A DNA stretch of 23,090 nt from Silene noctiflora (taxonomy: Eukaryota > Streptophyta > Magnoliopsida > Caryophyllales > Caryophyllaceae), in NCBI GenBank assembly GCA_009801015.1, contig VHZZ01000866.1, forward strand, positions 135,425-158,514. The letters run 5' to 3'. Under the pieces are notes generated by a model. It was not told the origin of the DNA, did no database searches, and worked only from the letters and a program-made list of their open reading frames with translations. The position numbers and the translations under genes are program-made. This document shows, piece after piece, positions 1-10,221 of the stretch. Position 1 is the first letter of the stretch. Each line of letters starts with the position of its first letter.

Positions 1-1320
1 TTATTATGGTTACATTTCAGACTAAGATGCTGTCATTTTTACACAAATCACCTTCTTTGCATTGTGACTATCTGAGTTCATATTTGTTCCCTTTTGTAAA
101 ACTCTTTAATATGGTTACATTTTCAACTAAACTGGTAACATTATAGCACATATTCATACGTGACCATGTTTATAGAATTTTGTTATCATTATAAGAAGAA
201 GGGTAAAGAAGTGACATAACTAAAGAGCATGTGTTTGCATGGGGAAATCCCCTTTTTTTCTATTTCTTTATTGTGTATTGTTAAATCAGTTTTTAATATA
301 TTAATATATAAAATGATCCACTTGTACCCATATTAACATAATATGGTAGTTATTTGCTCTGTCTCTCCCTTGTGACGGATAAGGGAGACTAATTGATCAA
401 TCAATGATCACTAATTATATTAGTACCAAATTACGTACATTTGCATGCTCATTAAACAAGCCTTGTTTTGTGGTCATACACAAAGTTTAAAATTAATAAA
501 TGAAGTACTTTGTACTTGAGAGAGTTGGCAGAAAAAACTCAAATTATTATTTTCTGACAATTTGTAAGTTGTAAGCAAACTGCACCACAGTTTGACACAA
601 TATTACTCCACTCAATATAATACACACCAATTTCATTGCAACTAACAATAGTACTCCAATGGTTACTCTCGACTCTCGAGGATACGGATCTATCCATCTT
701 AACATTAAAACGGGTTAAATATCATTTCATTTATGGCTATTATTTTCCCTAATGCATTCTAGTTTTGTTTTGATTCTAATTACTTGAATCGTCTGCAGTT
801 TAGAACATATATAGTCATATAGGCCATGTTCTTTTTGACAGAAATTGTCTAAACTGAACATAACGGTGCTTATTGAACTGAACTCAAATAATCTGAAATT
901 AAGTCCAAAAATCAGGGTCAGTTGTCTTAAACAAGAATTAGTGAAAATATATATCTTTTCTTCTACTCATTACTCGGCATTTATATCACAAAAACTTTAG
1001 AGATACGATCTCTCAATAGCGTTATTGAGATACCTCTCACATGATAACGGGAAATAGTTATTTAATTTATATTTTCCGTGTTATGTCTACCACTAATTTA
1101 ATGGGAGACCGTCTCTCAGAAGACCTATTATTATATATTTACTAATTCTTATTATGAGATGGTTCTGACAAACTTATTAGAAAACCTATCAGATAATAGG
1201 TAGTTATAGAGTATTTTTTATTTCATATTTTCTGACAAATTGTAAGATGTAAGCAAACTGGGTATTACTCCACTTATTTAAAAATACATGCAACAACACC
1301 ATATAAAATATATAAAATAG
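1..1320. other. Intergenic, no gene seen
   Basis: AT-rich sequence without a plausible coding region on either strand. TTTTCTGACAATTTGTAAGT...GTAAGCAAACTG near 550-580 recurs at about 1228-1260 (TTTTCTGACAAATTGTAAGA...GTAAGCAAACTG). This indicates a short diverged direct repeat about 680 bp apart. Around 1010-1120, ACGATCTCTCA and ACCGTCTCTCA look like parts of a common plant GAGACGGTCTC-type repeat. Confidence 0.6.
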
Positions 1321-1322
1321 TA

Positions 1323-1530
1323 CTCACTCCGTCCCGGTCATTTGTTATTCTTTGGTTTTGGCACAAAGATCAAGGAAAGAGGAGAGGGCCAATTTTAAGA
1401 TGACAAATGAATTAAATTAAATGTGAAAGATCAAATTACTCATCAAATGCAATATTAAAATATAAAGGACAACAAATTATTGAGACATCCCAAAATGGAA
1501 AAGGACAACAAATAACCGGGACGGAGGGAG
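1323..1530. mobile_element. Stowaway-type MITE with TA target duplication
   Basis: The left end is CTCACTCCGTCCCGGTCATT. The right end, reverse-complemented, is CTCCCTCCGTCCCGGTTATT, and both continue TTGTT. TA flanks both sides (1321-1322 and 1531-1532). The 208-bp length, CTCCCTCCGT ends and TA duplication are diagnostic of Stowaway elements mobilised by Tc1/mariner transposases. It has no coding capacity; the small ORF crossing it on the minus strand is spurious. Confidence 0.9.
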
Positions 1531-1924
1531 TATAAAATTCGAGTATTCTTTTCTGTTACTCCGTATTTATACTCCTCGTTCCTCACCAAGCAACTATTGT
1601 GTATTTTATTACTAACTGTATACGTATAAAATTGAGTAGGTTGTTGGTAGTGGTGCAATTTACTATAGATGATGTAATACTCTGTTTTTTATTGTTCTTT
1701 TTTAATATTTTATTTAACTTCAAGTGCCATTAAAAAAAATTTAATAAAAAAAATATTCCAACTTGATAATAAATTGGTAAGTTGATGGTCCAAGTTCCTA
1801 GTTTGGTTGATCATCTTGGTAAAACTTCATTCTCATTCATACTATTTTTAGTGGTTTATGCAAATGTTAGTAGTTGACTTTATAATTTAATTAGATTGGA
1901 TAGAAGATTAAAAGATATTAAGTA

Positions 1925-2070
1925 CGAAAGTTGAGCTCAGCTCAGTTTATTTCAGCTCCATTTATCTTAGAAGAATTTAATTTAATTCCGTTCTATTCAA
2001 CTCATTTCAGTTCAGTACAACTTAATTTAGTTAAGTTTAACTTCATCCATCTTGGAAAAATAGGGCCTTA
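1925..2070. repeat. CAGTT-rich dispersed repeat, copy 1
   Basis: The stretch has GAGCTCAGCTCAGTTTATTT, AACTCATTTCAGTTCAGTAC and TTAGTTAAGTTTAACTTC, and closes with AAAAATAGGGCCTTA. The pattern and the closing sequence match the repeats at 6434-6690 and 7745-7960, so it is probably a decayed member of the same family. Confidence 0.5.
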
Positions 2071-2131
2071 ATTAGCTACTTTGCTAACAATTCATATTTA
2101 AAAAATGGTATTCCCTTCGTCTTATTATTTA

Positions 2132-2444
2132 TTCCCTCCTATTATTTTTTTTCTTCTCATGGTTTGTGGGCACGGGTATTAAGGTGAGGAATAAAATAAG
2201 AGTAAAAAAGTTGGGTGAGGTTTGATGATAAGAGAGAAGGATGAATAATTAGGAGTTAAATAAGAAATTGTGGGCAACAAACATTAAAAAAAAATAAAAC
2301 AGGAGTAAAAGAGTTGGGTGTGGCTTGGTGATAGGAGAGAGATGAATAAAATAAGAGTAAACATTTTCGTAATAAGAAAGGGGAAAAAAATTTGAATAAT
2401 CCATTTAAGGAAAAATAGAAAAGAAAATGGTAAATAGGAGGGAG
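2132..2444. mobile_element. Stowaway-like MITE with internal duplication
   Basis: The left end TTCCCTCCTATTATTTTTTT matches the reverse complement of the right end, CTCCCTCCTATTTACCATTT, and TA lies on each side (2130-2131, 2445-2446). Inside, a segment of about 60 bp containing AGAGTTGGGTG-like and GATGAATAA motifs occurs twice in direct orientation (about 2191-2250 and 2292-2350, offset about 102 bp). A further end-like sequence, ATTCCCTTCGTCTTATTATT, sits just outside at 2109-2128 and may be a second older terminus. Confidence 0.65.
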
Positions 2445-2806
2445 TATTAGGAAGTACTTTTTTTAATTTTTTGTGAATAATATTTATATTTACGATAAAC
2501 AAGTAATAAGGACAAATAAAGTATTTATGACATGAATAATATTAAAAATCAATAAGCACAAATAATAGGGCTAGATTAGTGATCACTTCCAAAAAGCATT
2601 TCCATCAATGATTGGCTAAATCTTCATAAATAGAAAGTGTTTATACGTATCTTGTATTATAAATGTGTATCTTCACACAATTTGTGACTATTTCGATTTC
2701 CTCAATAAATATTCATTTGTTGCTCTATCTTCACACTAATACATACCCTTTATATGTTTTACTTGCTCATTGGTAATGCAATTCATGCAAGTAGTACTAG
2801 CTAAAA

Positions 2807-3278
2807 TCTTCTATATACTAAAAGATTAACAAAACTCCAATTTTTTCCGCTCAAGTTTCCCCCCTAATTATTCAGCTTCTAATAGTGGTCTCCAGCCCAC
2901 CCTCATTAATTAATCTTATTATTATCTTTTTTATATTTACATGCCACTAATAAATAAAATCTTTCTTAATATATATCTTTACTCATTCAATCATCAGTAA
3001 TGTTTAATTATTTATACTTTTAGTGGTGGATGTAAATATATATAATCATATAATATCATTCTCTTTAAAAACAATGTTGACAAAATAGTATTCATAGAAC
3101 ACATAAATCTTATTCGGGGTAAAATTATTGAACCTTCTATTTTACAACTCATTGAGACACAACGATAGTATAATTTCTCATTAAATTTCCAGATGAGTTA
3201 AATTAATGTAAATTAATTGTTATAAACTCTAATATCTTCCTCTAAAAAAGCCGTGCATTTGCACGGGAATTATACTAG
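2807..3278 (+). mobile_element. Small non-autonomous Helitron
   Basis: The 5' end is A|TCTTCTATATACTAAAAG. The 3' end has the hairpin CCGTGCA-TT-TGCACGG (3251-3266), then GGAATTATA... and CTAG at 3275-3278, followed by T. The TC start, a stem-loop about 10 nt before CTAG, and insertion between A and T are the accepted structural hallmarks of Helitrons. At 472 bp it encodes no Rep/helicase and depends on an autonomous relative. Confidence 0.75.
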
Positions 3279-3438
3279 TTCTATTTAAACTAGTTAATCT
3301 ATCTCAAAATGGTCACATCAGTTTAATAACTTAAAAGGGGTTATAACTGCTAAAACAAGAATTTGTCATTTCCAATATATTAGGCTTCTTATCTCATTCA
3401 CCTACCTGACCCGTTTTATTGTTTAAGACACTGGACTA

Positions 3439-3884
3439 TTGGATAATACACACGGTACCCCAGAGGTTTGACATTTTGTTCGAAATACCCAATTTTTTTA
3501 TCCAGAAAAGTTTAAGAGGTCATAACTCGTGTTTACGAGTTCAGAATGTGATCATTTTTTTTTTCAAATCGGTCATCTTTCCGAGAACTACCATTTGGAA
3601 AAAAAATTTGTCGTATTTGGATCCCGTGGCTAGGAGTTTTTGTACGTCAAAGTTTTTTACCGAACAAACTTTAAGTGACCGTATCTTTTGGTCACGAGTT
3701 CCAAATTCAACAATTTTTTCCTTCAAGTCGTATCTCTAAGAAAAATGACCAATTTGGAATAAACAAATCGTTACTTTCTGAGTTCGTAGACACAAATTAT
3801 TGTCTCTTAATGTTTTCCAAATTTAAAAAATAGATATTTCGGATAAAATGTCAGACCTCTAAAATAAAGCGGTATTTACCAAAT
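3439..3884. mobile_element. TIR transposon fragment with duplicated core (Mutator-like end sequence)
   Basis: The left arm contains AGAGGTTTGACATTTTGTTC (3462-3481). The right arm, reverse-complemented, contains AGAGGTCTGACATTTTATCC (about 3841-3860). The homology continues outward through TTGG...ATA-C and inward through CGAAAT. The interior has two diverged direct copies (about 3508-3610 and 3669-3765), each starting TTTAAG and sharing ACGAGTTC and ATTTGGA. The ends resemble a common plant family starting GGTACCCxxAGGTTTGAC, which I associate with Mutator-like MITEs; that assignment is from memory. The 106-residue ORF across it is not a real gene. Confidence 0.6.
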
Positions 3885-4413
3885 CCTCATTCAATAGTTC
3901 TGTCCTCAAGTTGATACCCTAGAGGCCTAGATACGGATCATCACATTGATTGTACAAGTACCTTGTTTCATTTAAAAGAAGTGTCATATAAACCATACAA
4001 AAAGTATATACTCCGTATGAACCTAAATTAAATTGCATTATTCAGATGGAAATGAGTGAGAAGTTGCATGTGAAAAAGGGCAAATTTCCAAGCAAAATGA
4101 CAGCCTAAAATTGTAAGACCATTTACCAACTATTTCTACCATCAACTTTGTCCTCACTTTTAACTCTTCTTATAGGTCGATCTCTTCTACTAGGCCGGCT
4201 TTATGTAAGAATAATCATAACATTTTGCATTTATTTCTATATTTATTTTCAGAAATCATTTTTATTTGTTCCTACTTGACCCGAGTCCGGAGTACACTAT
4301 AAATGTGATCAGTAGTCAGTAGTCCGTACTAGTTCGAAACACAATCACTTGCTAATCTCCTTACTATGGTTTGACCGAGTCTAACAATTGCTTTATTCAG
4401 TGGTGGAGTTAGA

Positions 4414-4743
4414 CTATCCCCAAGCAAGGTCTCGTTAACTAAGTCACGACCCAGTTTTATCTCTTAATCTCACCTTATTTATCTTGACTCACTTTTACAC
4501 TCCCAAGCAGAAAGTCGCGACCTAGGTCACCAACCCAATCATTTTCCACTTTCCAACATTTGTGTCCTCTACATTTGTGTCCAACAAATAAAACAACGAC
4601 ATGTGGAAGGTCACAAGGCAACCCACCAAGGTCATGGGGTGACCTTATTTCATAGAAGGTCTTCTTAATTTTTTTCCTAATACATGATTAAGGAGACTCA
4701 CCCCCTTAGTGACTTAGTTGGTGACTTTGCTTGGGGGTGGTAG
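4414..4743. mobile_element. MITE with about 35-bp terminal inverted repeats
   Basis: The left end CTATCCCCAAGCAAGGTCTC...AACTAAGTCAC matches the reverse complement of the right end, CTACCACCCCCAAGCAAAGT...AACTAAGTCAC. A third, direct, partial copy of the left end begins near 4498 (CTCCCAAGCAGAAAGTCGCG). It is about 330 bp with no coding capacity. Target duplication is unclear (TTAGA/TAGAGA nearby), so I do not assign a superfamily. Confidence 0.65.
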
Positions 4744-5277
4744 AGACAATAATCCAAATCAGAGACTCTACCCCTTGATTAGGCTAATAAGAGCCAAGAG
4801 TGTTACCTAATTCTACTCCAAATAGAGTTCAACTTGGAAAGAACTCACCAACAAGATAAGGAGAAGGAGAAATGATCCTGAGGCCAATCAAGATCTGGAC
4901 AAACTCTTTCAATCTCCAAAGATAGCACAACATAGACCTACCTATATATTTGAGTCTGTAACAAACTAAAGCTTCCTCCCCCGAAAAGAACCTCACAAGT
5001 AGTCGACTCTTATAAGATTGTGCTCACAAATTATCTCGCCATCCTTAATTAATCTAGACTAATATAAGGATGTATATAAATTTATTCACACTTAATAAGA
5101 GAGCTAGAATAAAGACTATTAGGAATTACATAGTTTCTCACACAAAACTAAAGACCAAAATAAGGCAAGTCAGATTCTATTAGGAGATAATTGCTAAGTT
5201 ATTAAAATCCACCAGCTAAAATGAGAAAATCGTTAGTCTGATAATACACCTCGTGGAGTCGCACTTGTGGTGTAAAC

Positions 5278-5500
5278 TAGGGCTTATGGAACGGGCGGGT
5301 CGGGGCGGGCTCAGCTCGGCTTGAGGGACCCAAAATCGGCCTGAGATAGGAGGCGGGCCGGGTCGGGTTGCATGCGAACCAGGAGAACGGTGACCCATGA
5401 GTGGACTTATAGCGGGCCTAGGGTGGTCTAGGTTTAGGGTGAGTCGGGCTTGGCTTAAGGGACCCAGAACCGGGTTAATCCTTATGTTTGACCGGCCCTA
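5278..5500. mobile_element. GC-rich hAT-type MITE with 8-bp target duplication
   Basis: The element starts TAGGGCTTATGGAACGGGCG and ends ...GACCGGCCCTA, giving an inverted TAGGGC terminus. It is flanked by GTGTAAAC (5270-5277) and GTGTACAG (5501-5508), an imperfect 8-bp duplication as produced by hAT transposases. The interior is rich in GGGCGGG/CGGGTCGGG motifs, unlike the AT-rich surroundings, and GGGACCCA...C occurs twice (about 5327 and 5460). It encodes nothing. Confidence 0.7.
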
Positions 5501-5508
5501 GTGTACAG

Positions 5509-6433
5509 AAGACTACAAGCTAAGGGTATAATAATGTACTCCGTACATCCATGCAAAAGTACATGGTCCAGGAGTGATACATACATGTACGTTGTGTGTA
5601 TAATTAGACAATTTGTCGAATATCAAAGTGGGTATCCAAGGGAGGAGCTTCTAAATTGAGTAGTTGATAAGAGTACATATTTTACATGAGGTTCATAAAT
5701 CAAACTGCACATCACGGCATTGCCTCAGTAAAAGACAATCATACGGTCTATCGGTCTGCCCTCATTCGTGAATACCTTATTAATTACTCTAAACTTAGTC
5801 GCTTTTTTTCCACGTTTTTTGTTTTTACTTTTTCAAGGTAAAATTGGAGACCACTTTTGTGATCATTTAGGCTACATTGTAGTTATGGATACTAATATAA
5901 TGAGAATTTTTTGGCTATACCGGGTATACCATGTTATCGTACACCCTATCAAATGAAAATATTATAATTGAATAAATTCTCCATAAATAATAGAACATAA
6001 TTTTAATAAAATAAAGGCATCTCATTAGTTAGGGTATATATTGTGCACCCGGTGAAGTGGTGGACCTTAGAATTTTTGCTAATATATAAATAGTGTTTAA
6101 TTAATACAAGAATCATCCATCAATTGCTTTAGTGTAGCTAGGCGGAGCCAGGCGAGGTGGTCGTATTTACTGAATAATGAAAAAATTAAATATGATAGTT
6201 GAAATTTTCGAATTTTCCCCTAGTTTCTATATTTGACATCCACAAAATCTTGTTTAAGATGGCAAAATCAATCATAAATTAAAATGGGTCAAATATGATA
6301 GTTGAAACAAATAAAGAACTGTGCCTAGAGATTAATAAGAAGTTTGTCTTATACATATAAGCTGAGTATATTTGACCCATTTCTATTTTAAACGAATATT
6401 GTCTTTTTAAAAGAAACTTATTGTTTGACAATT
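5509..6433. other. Intergenic, no gene seen
   Basis: AT-rich. AAATATGATAGTTGAAA occurs at about 6187 and 6292 in the same orientation, and GGGTCAAATAT (6286) has an inverted partner ATATTTGACCC (6367). This is probably a decayed element. The 62-residue ORF at 5768 has no recognisable features. Confidence 0.55.
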
Positions 6434-6690
6434 AGGCTCTATTCTTTTCGACTTAATTTCAATTCAGTTGAGTTCAGCTTTACTTAAGGCTTTGTTCTTT
6501 AAGCTGAAAAAAGTTGAGCTCAACTGAAATGAAAAGGAACAAAACAGAACAACACCAAAGTAAGAGTTAATTTGTGAAGAAATGCGCTAAACTAAACTGA
6601 ACTGATTTTGGAGCTGAAATGAAATGAACTGAATAGAGTTAAACTAAACTGAAATGGGCATAAACTAAGTCCAAAAGAACAAGACCTTAG
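6434..6690. mobile_element. Inverted-repeat element of the CAGTT-rich family
   Basis: The left end GGCTCTATTCTTTTCGACTT matches the reverse complement of the right end, AGGTCTTGTTCTTTTGGACT. Both arms then run into CAGTT/AACTG-rich sequence (TTCAGTTGAGTTCAGC on the left; AACTGAACTG, GAACTGAATAG on the right). A further internal end-like unit (AGGCTTTGTTCTTTAAGCTG) begins at about 6487. It is non-coding. Related sequence occurs at 1925-2070, 7745-7960 and 12465-12600. Confidence 0.55.
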
Positions 6691-7675
6691 GCTCCGTTTG
6701 CCAAGGCATTTCAGGTACCTGATTTGGTCAAAAATCAAAATAACTTATTTGACCAAAATTTCAGGTACCTGGTTTTTTTGTAAGCGTTTGACAATTAGCT
6801 TATTTAACCAAATAAGCTACCTGAAATGAAATGCTACCTAGAGTAGCATTTTAGACTCCAGGTACCTGATTTGATTTTTTTTCCCTTTTTACCCCTTAAA
6901 TCTATACTATTAAATAATTATCATATCTTTTTTACGTAATTTCATTAAAATCAATTACTTTTTCAGTTAGTTTGCCAAACCCTTTTTTATATAATCAGCT
7001 ACTTTATCAGTTTATAATTTTCAGCTACCTCATCAGTTACCTTTTCAGGTTTCAGTTAGCTTTTCAGGTCTCAACTACCTTTTCAGGTAGTTTTACCAAA
7101 CAGAACCTAAATCTAAAAAGGTAGCTGAAACCTGAAAAAGTAACTGAAAAGGTAGCTGAAAATTAAGAACTGATAAGGTAGCCGATTTTTATTAAAATTG
7201 TTTGCAAACTAGCTGAAAAGGTAGCTGATATTTGGTCAAATGACATAAAAGGACATGGTTTATTATTGCTATCGTTTATGTTTTTACTATTATTCTTGTG
7301 TTATTGTTGTTGCGTTGTTAGTAATAATGTTATAATATAATTTTTTCAATATATTTGCACAAGTCTCCAAGATATTTCAAAGAGAATTGGAATAATAATT
7401 AATGTATATCACGATTAGGTAAAAGAAAAAAAAAACTCGAACTATATATCATTGAAAAATGAACTTTATTGAAACAAAATTTCGTTAAACTGTTGTGTGT
7501 GTTATTTTTTAGGACTACTAAATGAGTTTTTTTTTTATATTTGAGATCATTAATAATCCAAGGGTAAAAAAGGTAGACGAAAAAGAATCAGGTACTTTAT
7601 TTCTAAATGCTACATGAGGTAGCATTTGATTTTAGGTACTTTTTTAACCAAATAATGTAGTTGTCAAACACTCTA
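6691..7675. repeat. Nested foldback/inverted-repeat cluster
   Basis: Three inverted repeats are stacked here. A short one has arms 6712-6732 and 6748-6771 (CAGGTACCTGA...TTTGGTCAAA). A wide one has arms about 6785-6898 and 7558-7672, sharing GTTTGACAA, AAATGCTACCT and GGTA...CTGATT. Inside it, an imperfect palindrome has arms of about 130 bp at 6958-7095 and 7108-7240, built from TTTTCAGCTACCTTTTCAG-like units. The whole is non-coding and looks like one or two hAT/foldback MITEs inserted into each other. A TAATAATAA microsatellite follows at 7680-7710. Confidence 0.65.
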
Positions 7676-7744
7676 AAACAAATAATAATAATAGTAATAA
7701 TAATAATAAAGTTAAATTAAATTAATTAATTTAACGGATCATGT

Positions 7745-7960
7745 AAGTTAAGTTCAGTTAAGTTCAGATCTTATAAGTTCAGTTCAGTTCAGATCCAATA
7801 AGTTCAGTTCAGATCCTATAAGTTCAGTTTAGTTCAGCTCCTATAAGTTTAGTTCAGTTTAGATCAGATCCGTTTCAGTCCAAAAGAATAGGGCATAACT
7901 CTTATTTCAATTCAACTCCATTAAAATCAATTCAGCTCTTTTCGGCCGAAAAAACATAAC
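7745..7960. repeat. AGTTCAG-rich minisatellite and flanking element end
   Basis: Degenerate tandem units of roughly 25-30 bp of the type ATCCTATAAGTTCAGTTCAG repeat between about 7748 and 7880, followed by TCAGTCCAAAAGAATAGGGC. The last part matches the terminal sequence of the 6434-6690 element. A short perfect palindrome, TTTTCGGCCGAAAA, lies at 7939-7952. Confidence 0.7.
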
Positions 7961-8102
7961 CTTATTCCGTATAACATAAATAGTACTCAAAGAAAAAACT
8001 AGAAGATAAATATATACTGAGCAAGAGGAATAATGAGTTTCTGCTAGGCAAAAAAGAGAGGAAGAAAGAAAGGAGATAGAGTAGTCATCTAGGTGGTCTA
8101 AC

Positions 8103-8187
8103 TACAATAAGTGTAGTATACATAAATGGAGGAACTCAAAATCAATACAATAAGTGTAGTATACATAAATGGAGGAACTCAAAATCA
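8103..8187. repeat. Perfect 42-bp tandem duplication (period 43)
   Basis: The segment starting TACAATAAGTGTAGTATACA at 8103-8144 is repeated without mismatch at 8146-8187. Only two copies are present. The identity implies a recent slippage or duplication, or an assembly duplicate. Confidence 0.95.
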
Positions 8188-8280
8188 TGTACCTATATAT
8201 GATTGATACACCAATTCCATATTCACTTGGGATCTATTTACGACTAACATTTTTGTCAAAAATTTTGTGGTCATTAAGGA

Positions 8281-8324
8281 ATGCATCAGTTATTCGTAGC
8301 CAATGCATCAATTATTCGTAGCCA
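8281..8324. repeat. 22-bp tandem duplication
   Basis: The unit ATGCATCA(G/A)TTATTCGTAGCCA occurs twice head to tail (8281-8302, 8303-8324) with one G/A difference. It lies about 100 bp from the 43-bp duplication. Confidence 0.95.
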
Positions 8325-8689
8325 TCATAAGTGAACCTAAACTGTAACTCAAATTATAATTATTATAGTAATAAATTTGATGTTAATTATGGAGCTTGTA
8401 TGACTTGCATTTTGATATATTCAACTACCTAAAGGTGGTTAGCTGTTATTATGTAAAATCGTTTTACAGTGTATCAGTATAATATATGGAGAGATAAGAT
8501 GGAGATTGGAACTCGTAACCTCTTCGAATGAGTATGGTTTATAGGTATTGTTATAAGGGTTAACCTAATTCAAAATTGAATCACAGGAAAGCTAAAAGGG
8601 CCACGTACACAAATCATACAAAATCATGTTTTGAAGTCGGGGGTAAACAATTCTCAAATTCTGTTAAGAAATTCTCAACTAAAAGTTTA

Positions 8690-8890
8690 AACTGATTCAT
8701 AGTTGAAGTCCAAAGATCGATTTTAAGAATGCAAGTGCAGGTCTCATCATATCTAGTACTTAATATTTCACTTTACATGCAAATGAGGGTAGTGAGCATA
8801 TTTGAACCCATAACCTTTCAGGCACATAATTCTGATATCATATCAAACCATCGTAATAACTAAGAGTTTAAGTTGATGGTTGAAAACTCA
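8690..8890 (-). mobile_element. Possible tRNA-derived SINE fragment
   Basis: On the minus strand, TGGTTTGATATGATATCAG is followed about 25 bases later by AGGTTATGGGTTCAAAT. This resembles the A-box and B-box arrangement of a tRNA-derived RNA polymerase III promoter (B-box consensus GGTTCRANNCC, here imperfect). It is not a tRNA gene: no acceptor stem or complete cloverleaf is visible. Part of a decayed LTR or other dispersed repeat is an alternative. Confidence 0.25.
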
Positions 8891-10221
8891 AAATCAACTT
8901 TTAATCTAACGAATACATCGATTTCACTAGCGCGAGTGTCCTTGCTAACTCCCTTAATTCAATCCTACATTAAAATGCACTCCATATGCTCCAGAAAAGA
9001 TTGAGCACCATAGAATTGAAGAAAACTGGCATAATAATGTAAGAATATAGATGTGGTTTGGTCCATGGGAACAGTGGAATCATGATCCATGTCTAAAAAA
9101 GTGTTAGAAAAGAAGTGCATAAACAATGAACAAGAAATGAAGGCACGTGGCTAAAGTAGTAAATCATTGGGTTAAGGCCTTATCGTTTGGTAACTTTTTA
9201 CATAAGGGTCACTCACGGGGCTCCTATAAGTCTAAAGACTATCCCACTCCTTTCGCTTTCGCCACCCCATTCTTCTTATCCACGTGATAGACATTATATG
9301 TCCTTAGCTTGTTCTTTGATTTTAATAGTCCTTTGTGTTTTCAACATTATTCAACTAATTTTATGTCATTGCTTTATTATGTCTAGTACAAACAACATTT
9401 TGTTCATTTTAGATGATGCCAAGGATCTTCCTAAAAGTGTTCATTAAGTAACATGGTGTGTATTCTTTTGTTGATTAAGTACTTGATTATGATAGTTTGG
9501 TATGCATGTTGTCTTAATAAAGGCCTATTTGACCTATGGATTGATTCTTTGGAGTAATTTGTCGATTTGTTTATCCAGAGAATAAAGTGAAATTATGCGA
9601 TTTCTATTAAATTAGATGATTTTAAACCAATTGATCTAATACGATGAGTCAATGAATACCTAAATACTATTCTGAGAAAGCATAGTCGAAAATTTGAGTT
9701 GATAGTTAATGATACTCAATCGAAAGTGTTATATACATCTTAACATAGTACAATTCCATCACGCAAAAGCATGTGCCTTGAAAGTGGATGATACACGTGC
9801 TCTTCCATAAAATACGCTGAGATTCCACATTTGAAAGTCCACATTTGAGATCAATTTGGTGACTCTTAGGGTTTGAGCTTGGGACATCAAAGTCATTATG
9901 TTACGGTCTATTGCACGGTAAGGGACATTCATGAGTCCTACATCAGTCGTACGTGGTGCTTAATGTGGGATTTATATAGAATTTTGTTATACTACCCTTT
10001 GAGTTAGCTTTTGGAGCGGGGTATCTCAATCAATATCTATATCAATTCCACACCAGTCTCCCTACGATGTAACTCATATCCCATACCATTTAGTGAAGAT
10101 AACTCGATGTATCCGTCTCGGTTTCTATTTCAAGCTTCGAAGCAAGAGCTTTTGACAATTTTTCTCTTTTTATACCTAATTTCGGTCCTACCAATCAAGA
10201 AATATTTATTCGGTGATTTCC
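8890..10221. other. Intergenic, no gene seen
   Basis: There is no convincing coding region. The 86-residue (9187) and 80-residue (10011) ORFs show neither known motifs nor splice context. TTAAGTTGATGGTTGAAAAC (about 8870) and TTGAGTTGATAGTTAATGAT (about 9694) suggest two diverged copies of one dispersed repeat. The stretch 9935-10010 (GTGCTTAATGTGGGATTTAT) also looks repeat-like to me. Confidence 0.5.

Noticed and set aside
3419-3739. 106-residue plus-strand ORF and a 61-residue ORF opposite it
   Set aside because: Both lie within a TIR element with duplicated core; the frames show no protein motif.
7939-7952. TTTTCGGCCGAAAA palindrome as a terminator or binding site
   Set aside because: It is a short palindrome within repeat-derived sequence with no adjacent gene to act on.
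8103-8187. Possible CRISPR-like repeat
   Set aside because: Only two adjacent copies without spacers, in a plant nuclear genome; this is a simple tandem duplication.
8780-8880. tRNA gene on the minus strand
   Set aside because: Box-like sequences are present but no acceptor, D or anticodon stems can be drawn.
9187-9447. 86-residue ORF beginning MVTFYIRVTHGAP as a small gene
   Set aside because: Hydrophobic low-complexity translation of T-rich DNA with no supporting promoter, splice or homology signal.
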